A stretch of 54,783 nt of DNA, from assembly GCF_049310025.1 (NCBI RefSeq), contig NZ_JBJYKD010000022.1, positions 1 to 54,783 of the forward strand, given 5' to 3'. The notes under the pieces are model-generated. The model made no database searches. It had not been told where the DNA came from and saw only the letters and a program-made list of their open reading frames with translations. The position numbers and the translations under genes are program-made. Origin of the DNA: JBJYKD01 sp049310025 (GTDB lineage: Bacteria > Bacillota > Thermosediminibacteria > Thermosediminibacterales > Tepidanaerobacteraceae). Below, piece after piece: positions 39,820-48,480 of the stretch (positions are counted from its first letter, which is position 1; the number at the start of each line of letters is the position of its first letter).

Positions 39820-40317
39820 GTGAAGACAAAAAGCATGGTAACCGGAGCTCTTTTAACCGCCCTGTCTCTCGTCATCCCAATTGCGTTTGGCGGCTATCTC
39901 AGGATCTATATCCCTCCTTTTTCAGCCACTCTCGCATCCCATGTCCCCTCGATGCTGGCCATGTTAATAAACCCTCTCGTGGCCGTCACGGTAGGGGTGG
40001 GTTCCACCATTGGTTTCCTTATAATTTTAGGGCCGGTCGTGGCCGCCCGGGCGTTCATCCACACCGTTTTCGGGCTCGCAGGTGCAATTCTCATAAAAAA
40101 AGGGCTTTCTTTTGAAAAGGCAATCATTTTAACAGCGCCCATACACGCATTGGGAGAAGCCGTCATGGTGATGCTCTTCGGTTTTGACCTTTACACCGCC
40201 CTCGTGGTGGTGGGTGTCGGGACTTTTATACATCACTTTGCCGACGGCCTTATCTCGGTATTCGCAGCAAGGACGGTCTTATCAGGCGCCATCAAGTTCG
40301 TAAAAAGTTCGGGTTAA
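39820..40317 (+). CDS. niaX: Niacin ECF transporter S component
   Basis: The 165-residue membrane protein has about six helices (MVTGALLTALSLVIPIAFGG, ASHVPSMLAMLINPLVA, GVGTFIHHFADGLIS). It matches small substrate-binding S components of ECF transporters; pairing with niaR identifies the niacin type. It would use shared energising subunits encoded elsewhere. GTG 39820 has AAAGGAG well spaced; TTG 39802 overlaps that site. Confidence 0.85.
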   Translation: MKTKSMVTGALLTALSLVIPIAFGGYLRIYIPPFSATLASHVPSMLAMLINPLVAVTVGVGSTIGFLIILGPVVAARAFIHTVFGLAGAILIKKGLSFEKAIILTAPIHALGEAVMVMLFGFDLYTALVVVGVGTFIHHFADGLISVFAARTVLSGAIKFVKSSG

Positions 40318-40345
40318 GGTGCGTAAGTATTTACGCACCTTTTTT
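40318..40345 (+). terminator. Terminator of niaX
   Basis: GGTGCGTAA and TTACGCACC form a perfect nine-pair stem, followed by TTTTTT, directly after the niaX stop codon. Confidence 0.92.
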
Positions 40346-40472
40346 AATGATACGTTTTAGACGCTATTAAAATACATATCTTAAGATTTTCTTTAGATTT
40401 TGCTTAAAGATTTCTGAAATTCGCCGGTTATAATAAAAACAGAAAGACAAAAAATTTAAAGGAGTGGTGGCT

Positions 40473-41000
40473 GTGTTTAAAAAAATTTTCCTTCTCAGCA
40501 TGGTGGGATTGCTGGTCCTGGGCATAGCCGTCGTGGCGCTGGCAGACCAGGACACCGGCTCTCAGACCGCGGCGAAGCCCAATAGGACTCCGATTTTTTC
40601 CCAGCTCAACCTTACCGATGAACAGTATGCCAAACTGAGGGAGCTCAACAATGAGTATTTTGACAAAGTGTTGGATTTAAGAAATGAACTCGCCAAAAAA
40701 CACCTGGAGCTGAGGAACCTTTACCTGTATAACGAACCCGATGAAAGTGCCATTGAACAAAAAAGAAGTGAAATCAACACCCTGATGCAAAAAATTAGGG
40801 AAATCAGCGAAGAATTTACCACTAAAGCAAAAAGCGTCTTAACTCAAGAACAGCTCGACAAGCTGGGCGAATTCAAGGGCAAGGGTTTTGGCAGAGGTTT
40901 CGGATTCGGCTTTGGCTTTGACTGCGGCTTCGGTTTCGGCATGAGAGGCGGCAGAGGCATGATGAACGGCTTCAATTGGACTCAGCAGCAACAGCAGTAA
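40473..41000 (+). CDS. Exported Spy/CpxP-like (LTxxQ) protein with Gly-Phe-rich tail
   Basis: The 175-residue product has a signal peptide (FKKIFLLSMVGLLVLGIAVVALA) and a helical Spy/CpxP-type domain: LNLTDEQYAKLRELNNEYF and, near residue 125, VLTQEQLDKL. An unusual tail of GF/GFG repeats with one cysteine follows, then QQQQQ. Such proteins chaperone envelope proteins or bind metals. GTG 40473 has AAAGGAG at best spacing. The two-component system downstream on the same strand may control it. Confidence 0.78.
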   Translation: MFKKIFLLSMVGLLVLGIAVVALADQDTGSQTAAKPNRTPIFSQLNLTDEQYAKLRELNNEYFDKVLDLRNELAKKHLELRNLYLYNEPDESAIEQKRSEINTLMQKIREISEEFTTKAKSVLTQEQLDKLGEFKGKGFGRGFGFGFGFDCGFGFGMRGGRGMMNGFNWTQQQQQ

Positions 41001-41033
41001 AAAATCATAATTATATAAAGACTGTGGTTCGTC

Positions 41034-41053
41034 GGGGTAGCAATGGCTACCCC
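41034..41053 (+). terminator. Hairpin after the Spy-like gene
   Basis: GGGGTAGC and GCTACCCC form a perfect eight-pair stem with an AATG loop 33 bases after the stop. A T-run is weak, so it may be a terminator or an RNA-stabilising hairpin. Confidence 0.55.
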
Positions 41054-41210
41054 TATTCCATTGTTTTGCGATACTTCATTACTTGAAGCATATTGAATAT
41101 TTTGCGAAGTCAGCTTTTCCCTCAATCCACTTTGATCATTGTAACAACGATGGTTAAATGCTATACTTAAGGATGACAAAATTAAAAAATGAAACTATTC
41201 TGCATTAAAT

Positions 41211-41251
41211 AGTAAAAGGCCGCCGGCATTTGAGTAAAAGGCCCGCCGGCA
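41211..41251 (+). repeat. Tandem pair of 18-19-base repeats before the response regulator
   Basis: AGTAAAAGGCCGCCGGCA (41211-41228) and AGTAAAAGGCCCGCCGGCA (41233-41251) differ by one inserted C and lie 47 bases before the regulator start. They could be binding sites for the regulator, which usually binds tandem direct repeats. Confidence 0.6.
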
Positions 41252-41298
41252 CTCGCCTCTTTTTGTATTATAAAATTGCGGAATAAAGGATGTTTTTT

Positions 41299-42003
41299 AT
41301 GGGTAAATACAGGATTTTGGTAGTCGATGACGAGATAAAAATTCTAGATTTAATAAAAACCTATCTTGAGAAGGAAGGTTATTCAGTAATTACCGCGTCC
41401 CACGGGAAAAGAGCCCTTCAGCTTTTTGAATCTGAAAAGCCGGACCTTGTGGTGCTGGACCTCATGATGCCGGAAATGAGCGGTTATGAAGTGTGTAAAA
41501 AAATTTGTGCCGCCTCACAAACCCCGGTGATTATGCTTACGGCAAGATCGGAAGAAGTGGACAAACTCCTGGGGCTGGAGCTCGGCGCGGACGATTACAT
41601 AACCAAGCCCTTCAGTCTGAGGGAGCTTGCTGCCCGCATCCGGGCGGTTTTAAGGAGAATCGAAAGACAGCTTGACGGAAAGGCGCCGGAGGGCGGGGGG
41701 GAAGGCATTCTGGAATACGAGGGTATCAAACTGGATCAGATGAAAAAAAGCGTAACACTAAACGGTAAAAGCATACCTCTTACCCCCACCGAATACAAAA
41801 TCCTCGCCCTGCTTCTTTCAAACCCGGGTGTGGTATTCTCCCGCCTGCAGATACTGGAAGAGGTGCTGGGAGATTACTATGAAGGCTATGAGAGGTCTCT
41901 CGACACTCACATGAGCAACCTGAGGAAAAAGCTGGGCGACGACCCGGCGAACCCCCATTACATAAAAACAGTCTACGGCATGGGATATAAACTGGGAGGT
42001 TAA
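41299..42003 (+). CDS. OmpR-family response regulator
   Basis: The 234-residue regulator has a receiver domain (VVDDE; phosphorylated D54 in VVLDLMMPEM; T and K in MLTARS and TKPF) and a C-terminal winged helix (LTPTEYKILALLLSNPG, YERSLDTHMSNLRKKLG, YGMGYKLGG). ATG 41299 has AAAGGA upstream; ATG 41290 lies within that site. The histidine kinase gene starts two bases after its stop. Confidence 0.95.
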   Translation: MGKYRILVVDDEIKILDLIKTYLEKEGYSVITASHGKRALQLFESEKPDLVVLDLMMPEMSGYEVCKKICAASQTPVIMLTARSEEVDKLLGLELGADDYITKPFSLRELAARIRAVLRRIERQLDGKAPEGGGEGILEYEGIKLDQMKKSVTLNGKSIPLTPTEYKILALLLSNPGVVFSRLQILEEVLGDYYEGYERSLDTHMSNLRKKLGDDPANPHYIKTVYGMGYKLGG

Positions 42004-42005
42004 TC

Positions 42006-43415
42006 ATGAAAAAGCCGGGGATAGGATACAGAATTACGGCCGGCCTTGTAATAACGGCCCTTCTGACGGCCGCTCTTTCGGTGCTGCTGTTCTTCGTGCT
42101 GACCAAAAGGGCCTTTTACGACTACGTCAAGGAGAATAGAATCCAGCAGGGCCGCGAGATAAGCGCCATTCTGGGCGACGTCTACAGTCAGAGCGGCTGG
42201 GACGGCATACGGTCCCTGGTGGAAAGCGCTTCAATGATGAGACAGGGGTACCGGCGAAGAATGGGTATGGAACCCGGACAAAACCCGTGGAAGGATCCGG
42301 GGCCCATGATGGGGCTGGTTTTGCGATGGGTCATCGTCACGGACCGACAGGGCAATATCATGGCCTCATCGGAAGAAATAAATATCTCTGCCCCCATACC
42401 GAAATCATTGTGGGACCTGAGAGTACCTATTTTTTCCGAACGGGGACACATTGGCTATCTGATCGTCTGGACTCCGGTAAGGCGGGATGAAAAAAGCCTG
42501 GAATTCATCTTTTCCCGCACAATTTCGAATTACTCCTTTCTGACAGCTCTTTTCTCCATGGGTCTGGCCTTTGGGGTGGGGTTTCTCATATCCCGCCGCC
42601 TGGTAATGCCCATAAAGGAGCTGTCCTCCGCCGTCCGGCTTTTTGCGAAGGGCGACAGGAACGTGCGCATTCCCGTTAAAAGCGACGATGAGCTTGGAAC
42701 CCTGGCTGCGGATTTCAATGCGATGGCGGACAATATCAAGAGAAGCGAGGAACTCCGGAAAAATCTGACAGCGGATGTGGCCCACGAACTCAGGACACCC
42801 CTCACCATCCTGCGGGGGACCCTTGAATCCATCCAGGCGGGGGTTATAAAACCCACCCCCGATGTCATACTTTCGCTGCAGGACGAAATCATACGCATGT
42901 CACGGCTTGTAAAAGATCTTTCGGATTTGAGCCGGGCCGAGGCCGGCAGTCTCGAACTCAATAGGGAGGTTATTTCTCCCGCCCGGCTGAAGGATAAATT
43001 TTCCTACTTTAAGACCGAAGCCGAATTGAAGGGCCTTGACTTTATCATAGATATACCCGAAGACCTGCCCCAAATTTCCGTCGATGTGGTCCGCATAACC
43101 CAGGTAATATCCAACCTGTTGAATAACGCCCTGCGCCATACCTCTTCCGGGAAAATCGAGCTTTGCGCGAAAAAGGCAGAAAACGGAATCATATTTTCCG
43201 TCAGGGACACCGGCGCCGGTATAAAAAAAGAGGACCTGCCTTACGTCTTTGAAAGATTTTACCGCGCGGAAAAATCACGCTCCCGGGCGACCGGCGGCAT
43301 GGGGCTGGGCCTATCCATAGCAAAAGGCCTGGTGGAAGCCCACGGCGGCAGGATATGGGTTGAAAGCGAGGAAGGGAAGGGGGCGGAGTTCTGTTTCTTT
43401 ATACCGGCGGTTTAA
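42006..43415 (+). CDS. Membrane sensor histidine kinase
   Basis: The 469-residue kinase has two membrane helices (about 13-33 and 177-197) around an extracytoplasmic sensor domain. HAMP follows (about 195-250), then HisKA with H260 in DVAHELRTPLT, and an ATPase domain (NNALRHT, DTGAGI, GMGLGLSIAKGL). It pairs with the regulator encoded just upstream. The sensor has several methionines (MMRQGY, MGMEPG, MMGL), which is of interest for metal sensing but not proof. Its end overlaps the convergent iadA end by four bases. Confidence 0.95.
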   Translation: MKKPGIGYRITAGLVITALLTAALSVLLFFVLTKRAFYDYVKENRIQQGREISAILGDVYSQSGWDGIRSLVESASMMRQGYRRRMGMEPGQNPWKDPGPMMGLVLRWVIVTDRQGNIMASSEEINISAPIPKSLWDLRVPIFSERGHIGYLIVWTPVRRDEKSLEFIFSRTISNYSFLTALFSMGLAFGVGFLISRRLVMPIKELSSAVRLFAKGDRNVRIPVKSDDELGTLAADFNAMADNIKRSEELRKNLTADVAHELRTPLTILRGTLESIQAGVIKPTPDVILSLQDEIIRMSRLVKDLSDLSRAEAGSLELNREVISPARLKDKFSYFKTEAELKGLDFIIDIPEDLPQISVDVVRITQVISNLLNNALRHTSSGKIELCAKKAENGIIFSVRDTGAGIKKEDLPYVFERFYRAEKSRSRATGGMGLGLSIAKGLVEAHGGRIWVESEEGKGAEFCFFIPAV

Positions 43416-44575
43416 AGCCGCTCAAATTTACCGGATACCGTTACTTTGCCATCTTTCACCATCCACTTGCCCCCGGCCATGACATGGACTATGGAAAGAT
43501 TCCCGTCCATGACCACCATGTCCGCATCGTATCCTTCTTTTATCATGCCCTTCCCCGGGAGGCGGTGTATCCCGGCGGGGTTCTTCGTCACCGTCATCAG
43601 GGCTGTGGCAAGGGGAATATGATGCTTGAACACCATGGCCTGCAGGCTCTCCAGGAGAGCCTTTACGCTCCCCACACCCAGGCCCACAAGGCTCTTGTTT
43701 TCATCAAATATCGGGAGGCTGCCGTTTCCGTCGGAGCTTATGGTGATGCGCCCGGCGGGAACGCCGTTTTTCAATGCCGCGGCCACCGCTTCGGCGGCGG
43801 GAACCCCGCCATCTTCATAAACCTTCTCCCCCGCCGTGTAGTCGCAGTAACCCCCGGCCCTGGCAAATTCAAAGGACTCCTCCATAAGTCGCCGGGAGCG
43901 GTTGAGGTGGGTGGGCTGAAATTGAAAGGCGGGCACATCGGTGCCGTTGACGGCGTCAAAGAGCATCTTCAACCCCGCCGGGCTGTCGCCGACGTGGAGA
44001 TGCACTATCCCACCCTTTTTGCCTATCATGCCCCCTACCCTGGCCTCGCCGGCGATGCGGGCAAGTTCCGCGGCCGACGCGTGGGAGGACCGGTGGTCGG
44101 AAATGGCTATCTCCCCCACGCCGACCACCTTGTCTATAAAAATCAGGTCCTTCTGGATGCTGCCCGTCAGAGTAGGGAGTGGAAACTGGTATGCGCCCGT
44201 AAACATGAAAGTGGATATACCCTCGATATCGAGAGCCCTGGCCTTGCCGTAGAGCCTTTCCATCGACCTGGTTATGCCGTCGGTGCCCAGCAACCCTATG
44301 GCGGTGGTTACCCCGTACCGGGTTAGGTCGCTCAGCATAATCTCCGGTGTGGACGTCTCGGGGCCGCCCTCGCCTCCCCCGCCGGTTATGTGCACATGCT
44401 GGTCGATGAATCCCGGACACAGGTAATAGCCATCTATATCGATCACCTCTACGGGTACGGGCAAAGACACCTGCGCGCTTCTTCCCACATACAGGATTTT
44501 ACCGGCCTCCACGAGGACGTCGCAGATTCCCAGATCTTCCGGTGCAAAGACACGGGCGTTTTTAATATGAATCAC
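43412..44575 (-). CDS. iadA: Isoaspartyl (beta-aspartyl) dipeptidase
   Basis: The 387-residue amidohydrolase has metal ligands QHVHITGGGGEGGPE, the ISDHRSS loop, HLHVG, a lysine-region YCDYTAGEK, and SSDGNGSLP with the catalytic aspartate. IadA cleaves beta-Asp dipeptides from damaged proteins. GTG 44575 has GAGAGGAG well spaced and gives a normal length; the ATG at 44620 is too far upstream. It follows directly after the truncated kinase on the same strand. Confidence 0.93.
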   Translation of the reverse strand: MIHIKNARVFAPEDLGICDVLVEAGKILYVGRSAQVSLPVPVEVIDIDGYYLCPGFIDQHVHITGGGGEGGPETSTPEIMLSDLTRYGVTTAIGLLGTDGITRSMERLYGKARALDIEGISTFMFTGAYQFPLPTLTGSIQKDLIFIDKVVGVGEIAISDHRSSHASAAELARIAGEARVGGMIGKKGGIVHLHVGDSPAGLKMLFDAVNGTDVPAFQFQPTHLNRSRRLMEESFEFARAGGYCDYTAGEKVYEDGGVPAAEAVAAALKNGVPAGRITISSDGNGSLPIFDENKSLVGLGVGSVKALLESLQAMVFKHHIPLATALMTVTKNPAGIHRLPGKGMIKEGYDADMVVMDGNLSIVHVMAGGKWMVKDGKVTVSGKFERL

Positions 44576-44624
44576 AGAAAAACTCCTCTCTACTTTATAT
44601 TTTATATTCATTAGGCTCAAAAAT

Positions 44625-44906
44625 TCATTCGGGTACCACCAGTTTGCCGGTAAGCCTGAAAAATTCCCTCTTTTTCAAATCCCCCAGAGGACCACTTTTA
44701 TCTTCAAAAGAACTGTAGGCTTTCTCCAGCGCTTCCCCCTGCCTTTTAAGCTGTTTTATAGCCTCGCGATGGAGGCTCGCTCTCAGAAAAAAATAAAAGG
44801 AACCCGTCAGGATTACAAAAGTAAAGATAAGAATAATAAAATACGAGGCCGCAAGCCTGTAAGCCAGCCGCCCCCCGCCTCTCGGCCTTATGTCTGCGTC
44901 GGCCAT
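44625..44906 (-). pseudogene. Truncated sensor histidine kinase (N-terminal fragment)
   Basis: The 93 residues hold one membrane helix (YFIILIFTFVILTGSFYFFL, about 22-41) and the start of a sensor (REAIKQLKRQGEALEKAYSSF, then REFFRLTGKL), then stop at VVPE. No dimerisation or ATPase domain exists, and iadA begins 50 bases later. The position directly behind a response regulator, and the typical kinase start, point to loss of the 3' three quarters. ATG 44906 follows CGGAGG. Confidence 0.7.
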
Positions 44907-44932
44907 AGCCAAAACCTCCGTTTTTTGCCAAA

Positions 44933-45610
44933 TCATGCCTCTACTTTGTATCCGTATCCCCATACGGTCTTAATTTCCAGGGCTGACCCTTTTTCCTGGA
45001 GCTTTTTCCTCAGGCGCTTTATGACGTCGTCCACGGCCCTGCCGTCGCCAAAATAGTCTGTTCCCCAGACATTATTTAAAAGCTGCTCGCGGTTCAATGC
45101 CCGGTTTTTATTCCGCAACAGGCAGAGCAACATATCGAATTCCTTCGGGGTCAAATCCAGTTCCTCTCCGTTCGCCAGGCAGCGCCGTTCTTCCGGATGT
45201 ATCTCTACATCCGCGGCATAGAATGATTCCGGGCCGTTGGCTCTCGCCCTGGTCCTCCTGAAAACGCTCTTTATCCTCGCCACCAGCTCCCTGGGGGAAA
45301 AGGGCTTGGCCAGGTAGTCGTCGGCTCCCAGTTCCAGCCCCACTATCTTGTCCACATCTTCGCCTCTGGCGGAGATGAATATTATGGGTATATCCGATTT
45401 TTGCCGGATGCTCCTGCAAAGTTCCAGGCCGTCCTTCCCCGGCATCATGATGTCAAGCACCAGCATATCTGGATGTTCCCGTTCCAGGGCTCCTTCCAGT
45501 TCGGCCCCCGACTCAAACCCCTTCACCCGGTAGCCCTCTTTTTCTATGTATTTTACCAGTATGTTCAAAATATTCGGGTCATCATCGGCCACAAAAATCA
45601 GTTCCCTCAC
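44933..45610 (-). CDS. OmpR-family response regulator without an intact kinase
   Basis: The 225-residue regulator has an acidic pocket (ADDD), phospho-acceptor D53 (VLDIMMPGKD), FISARGED, AKPF, and a winged helix (LTPKEFDMLLCLLRNKN, VDDVIKRLRKKLQ, VWGYGYKV). GTG 45610 has GGGGTGA nearby and gives the normal length. Its natural kinase appears truncated just downstream, so it may be orphaned or receive phosphate from another kinase. Confidence 0.92.
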   Translation of the reverse strand: MRELIFVADDDPNILNILVKYIEKEGYRVKGFESGAELEGALEREHPDMLVLDIMMPGKDGLELCRSIRQKSDIPIIFISARGEDVDKIVGLELGADDYLAKPFSPRELVARIKSVFRRTRARANGPESFYAADVEIHPEERRCLANGEELDLTPKEFDMLLCLLRNKNRALNREQLLNNVWGTDYFGDGRAVDDVIKRLRKKLQEKGSALEIKTVWGYGYKVEA

Positions 45611-45676
45611 AACATCACCCCGATTAGATATTATAACAAAAAACGGCAATTATCAAACACTTTGTATGTCGCAATA

Positions 45677-45717
45677 AAAAAAGCGGGATATACCTCCGGC
45701 AGGAATATCCCGCTTTT
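45677..45717 (-). terminator. Terminator of the exported coiled-coil gene
   Basis: AAAAGCGGGATAT (45679-45691) and ATATCCCGCTTTT (45705-45717) form a perfect 13-pair stem. On the minus strand the 3' arm runs into TTTTTTATT. It separates this gene from the response regulator downstream. Confidence 0.92.
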
Positions 45718-45720
45718 CCC

Positions 45721-46350
45721 TCAGCCTGCTTTCCGGATGAGATTTATCGCCTTGCCCACGAGTTCCCCTGCGGATTTGAGGTTGGCGTTGATCAGCATCT
45801 TGTAATGAATGACGTTTTTCAACGTCTCTTCAGCTTCTGCGACTTTTCCATCCAGCATTTCTTTAAAAAACTCTTTCCACAGATTTAATTTGGCCATCCG
45901 CAATCTCATGCCGGCGTCGTGGAGGTTTTTGAGCTCCACCTTTATCGCTCTGAGGTCGTCTTTCAGACTTTCATCTTTTTTTGCCTCGGGCAACAGACTT
46001 TTCAGTTCCCGGCGCTTGTCCTTCAGCTCCTCCTTTAAAACCCCCGTTTCCTCCCGGAGTTCCTTGAGCCTTGTAAACTCATCCTTCAACCTGTCTTTTA
46101 TTCCCTGCCTGTCCTCGGGGCTCAAGGTCTTGAGGTAATCATGGTAATCCCCCGCCATTTCTTTGACTTCCGCTCTCAGTTTGTAAAGTTCGGTCCTGTT
46201 ATCCGAAGTGTCCCGGTCTTCATTTGCCGCTGCGCTGGTTATCACGTTTGTCTCCGCCGTCACGCCCCGTTCTTCTCCGGCAAGGGCCGCAGCCCCAAAG
46301 TAAAGTAGCATCAACCCCCCCATCACCACGCAAATTACCTTTTTTAGCAT
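45721..46350 (-). CDS. Exported coiled-coil protein of unknown function
   Basis: The 209-residue protein has a signal peptide (KKVICVVMGGLMLLYFGAAALA), a short low-complexity stretch, then long charged helices (about 50-145: ELYKLRAEVKEMAGDY, LKEELKDKRRELKSLL) and a final helical part. I do not recognise a named family. ATG 46350 has GGAGATGG upstream. Its own terminator follows at once. It resembles the Spy-like protein at 40473 only in being a small exported helical protein near a two-component gene. Confidence 0.75.
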   Translation of the reverse strand: MLKKVICVVMGGLMLLYFGAAALAGEERGVTAETNVITSAAANEDRDTSDNRTELYKLRAEVKEMAGDYHDYLKTLSPEDRQGIKDRLKDEFTRLKELREETGVLKEELKDKRRELKSLLPEAKKDESLKDDLRAIKVELKNLHDAGMRLRMAKLNLWKEFFKEMLDGKVAEAEETLKNVIHYKMLINANLKSAGELVGKAINLIRKAG

Positions 46351-46540
46351 GCCACCATCTCCTTTGATTGATTTTTTATGATGATGTTTACATTTTTTAT
46401 TCTATCCGTTTTTTGCGGGAGAATATTATTACAAATGTGGAAAATTTGTGGAAAATAAACACCGGCCAAAATTTGCCGGTGAAGGTAAAGTCTTGATGGC
46501 AGCACCGGTCGGGTCTGGAGCGAACCGTGGCGTGCTTGAC

Positions 46541-46972
46541 TCACAGCGCCGCTATTTCTTCGCTGCTGTACATCTTTATTCCCGCCGAGTTCAGGGCCTT
46601 TACGGCTTTGTCGGGGTCTTCCACCCGAAACAATATGAGAGCCCTGTCTTTATTGCGCTTTATAAACGAGTAAAGGTATTCAATGCTTACCCCGGCCTGC
46701 TGAAGCACCTGCAGGGCACGGTTTAACCCACCGGGCCGGTCGGCCACCTCCACCGCCAGCACCTCGGTGGTGCTCACGGGGAAACCCGCCTCTTTTATGG
46801 CAGCCACCGCTTCTTCGGGCCTGTTGACGATCATCCGCAAAATGCCGAATTGAGTGGTATCGGCTATGGATATGGCGCTGATGTCTATGTTTTTTTCCTT
46901 CAAAACTCCGGTCACGGCCGCCAGCCTGCCGGGCTTGTTTTCCAGGAAAACCGATATCTGCTTGACAAACAT
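46541..46972 (-). CDS. Tandem ACT-domain protein
   Basis: The 143-residue protein consists of two ACT domains (KQISVFLENKPGRLAAVTGV, about 3-65; VLAVEVADRPGGLNRALQVL, about 70-140). ACT domains bind amino acids. This type usually follows paaK/iorAB genes and probably senses an aromatic amino acid or aryl acid. ATG 46972 has AAGGAGGG at good spacing; another ATG lies six bases upstream. It is the last gene of the aryl operon. Confidence 0.9.
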   Translation of the reverse strand: MFVKQISVFLENKPGRLAAVTGVLKEKNIDISAISIADTTQFGILRMIVNRPEEAVAAIKEAGFPVSTTEVLAVEVADRPGGLNRALQVLQQAGVSIEYLYSFIKRNKDRALILFRVEDPDKAVKALNSAGIKMYSSEEIAAL

Positions 46973-47009
46973 TATCATCCCTCCTTGACATTTTATCCGG
47001 CTGCGTCGG

Positions 47010-48308
47010 TTACATCTTTCTCCTGTCGATTACCCTTTTTGCCTTGCCTTCGCTGCGCTCGATGGTATGAGGTTCCACCAGTTTCACATTTACATTTATG
47101 CCCAGGGTGGTGTAAATATCGGAGGCAATCTTCTTTCGAAGGTCTTCCAGTTTCCTTACCTCATCGGAGAAAAGTTTTTCCGAAACTTCCACCCATACCT
47201 CCAGGGAGTCCAGGTTGTCGATCCGGTCCACGATAAGCAGGTAGTGGGGCTCGGTCTCTCCTGTGGCCATAAGCACGCTTTCTATCTGGGAAGGGAATAC
47301 ATTGACGCCCCTGATGATGAGCATGTCGTCGGTCCTGCCCTTTATCTTTTCAATGCGGGCGTGGGTCCTGCCGCACGGGCAAATCTCATACGTTATAGAG
47401 GTTATGTCCCTTGTCCTGTACCGGATCACCGGCAGCCCTTCCTTATCAATGGTGGTAATAACCAGTTCCCCCTCGCTGCCGGGTGGAAGAGGTTCGCCGG
47501 TATCCGGGTCTATGATTTCCGGAATGAAGTAATCTTCAAAGATGTGAAGGCCGTTTTGCTCCGGGCACTCGCATGCCACCCCGGGGCCGATGACCTCGCT
47601 GAGGCCGTATATATCCAGCGCTTTTATGTTGAGCGCTTCTTCAATTTCTTTTCTCATGTTCTGGGTCCAGGGTTCCGCCCCGAATATACCGGCCTTTAAG
47701 TTCAATTCGCTTCTGTCGACGCCCATTTCCCGCATGGTTTCGGCCATATACAGGGCGTAGGATGGGGTGCATGCCAGTATGTCGGTCTTTAAATCCTTCA
47801 TGAGCATTATCTGCCTGCGGGTGTTGCCGCCGGAAACGGGTATCACCATGGCCCCCAGTTTTTCTGCACCGTAGTGAAATCCCAGGCCTCCGGTGAAGAG
47901 GCCGTAGCCGTACGCCACCTGCACCACCGAATCTCTCCCGCCTCCCGCCATAGTGAGGCACCGGGCCATGAGTTCCGCCCAGCCGGCGATATCCCTGCGG
48001 GTGTAGCCCACCACCGTGGGCTTGCCGGTGGTGCCGGAGGAGGCGTGAATCCTGATGATCTCGCTTAAAGGCGCGGCAAACAAACCGGTGGGATAGTTGT
48101 CTCTCAAATCCTGCTTGGTGGTAAACGGCAGGAGTCTGAGATCCTGCAGGCTTTTGATATCCTCGGGCATCAAGCCCTTTTCCTGCATCTTTTGCCTGTA
48201 GCTTTCCACATTATGATAAACCCTATCAACGGTTTCCTTGAGCTTTTGCAGCTGATAGGCCAGGAGCTGTTCTCTATCCATGCACTCCCGGGTCTTATTC
48301 CAGTACAT
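47010..48308 (-). CDS. paaK: Phenylacetate-CoA ligase, copy 1
   Basis: The 432-residue AMP-forming ligase has the P-loop ASSGTTGKPTVVGYT (about 88-102), YGLSEVIGPGVA and, near the end, the PaaK C-terminal domain with IERSEGKAKRVIDRR and its lysine. It joins aryl acetates to CoA, or runs in reverse to make ATP from aryl-acetyl-CoA. ATG 48308 has GAGGGGG upstream. It lies 172 bases after iorB, a gap with one small CCGGCT/AGCCGG hairpin. Confidence 0.93.
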   Translation of the reverse strand: MYWNKTRECMDREQLLAYQLQKLKETVDRVYHNVESYRQKMQEKGLMPEDIKSLQDLRLLPFTTKQDLRDNYPTGLFAAPLSEIIRIHASSGTTGKPTVVGYTRRDIAGWAELMARCLTMAGGGRDSVVQVAYGYGLFTGGLGFHYGAEKLGAMVIPVSGGNTRRQIMLMKDLKTDILACTPSYALYMAETMREMGVDRSELNLKAGIFGAEPWTQNMRKEIEEALNIKALDIYGLSEVIGPGVACECPEQNGLHIFEDYFIPEIIDPDTGEPLPPGSEGELVITTIDKEGLPVIRYRTRDITSITYEICPCGRTHARIEKIKGRTDDMLIIRGVNVFPSQIESVLMATGETEPHYLLIVDRIDNLDSLEVWVEVSEKLFSDEVRKLEDLRKKIASDIYTTLGINVNVKLVEPHTIERSEGKAKRVIDRRKM

Positions 48309-48480
48309 TGCCAAACCCCCTCATTATATCGCATTCGTAAATTCCCCAGCGGTGCCGGGCAATCTGCCAGTGCCGCAAACTCAACTGCCATCCGGCTCAG
48401 CCGGCTTGCAAATGTACGCCTGGAACTTACTTCCCGCCGCTCGTCGCACCCCCTCGGTGGATTTCAACGTCCCTGCCTGT

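Noticed and set aside
43484..44326. 280-residue reading frame opposite iadA
   Set aside because: Shadow of a complete amidohydrolase; composition and lack of motifs argue against it.
48309..48480. Possible regulatory RNA between iorB and paaK
   Set aside because: Only one short CCGGCT/AGCCGG hairpin is visible, without a terminator or known aptamer pattern.
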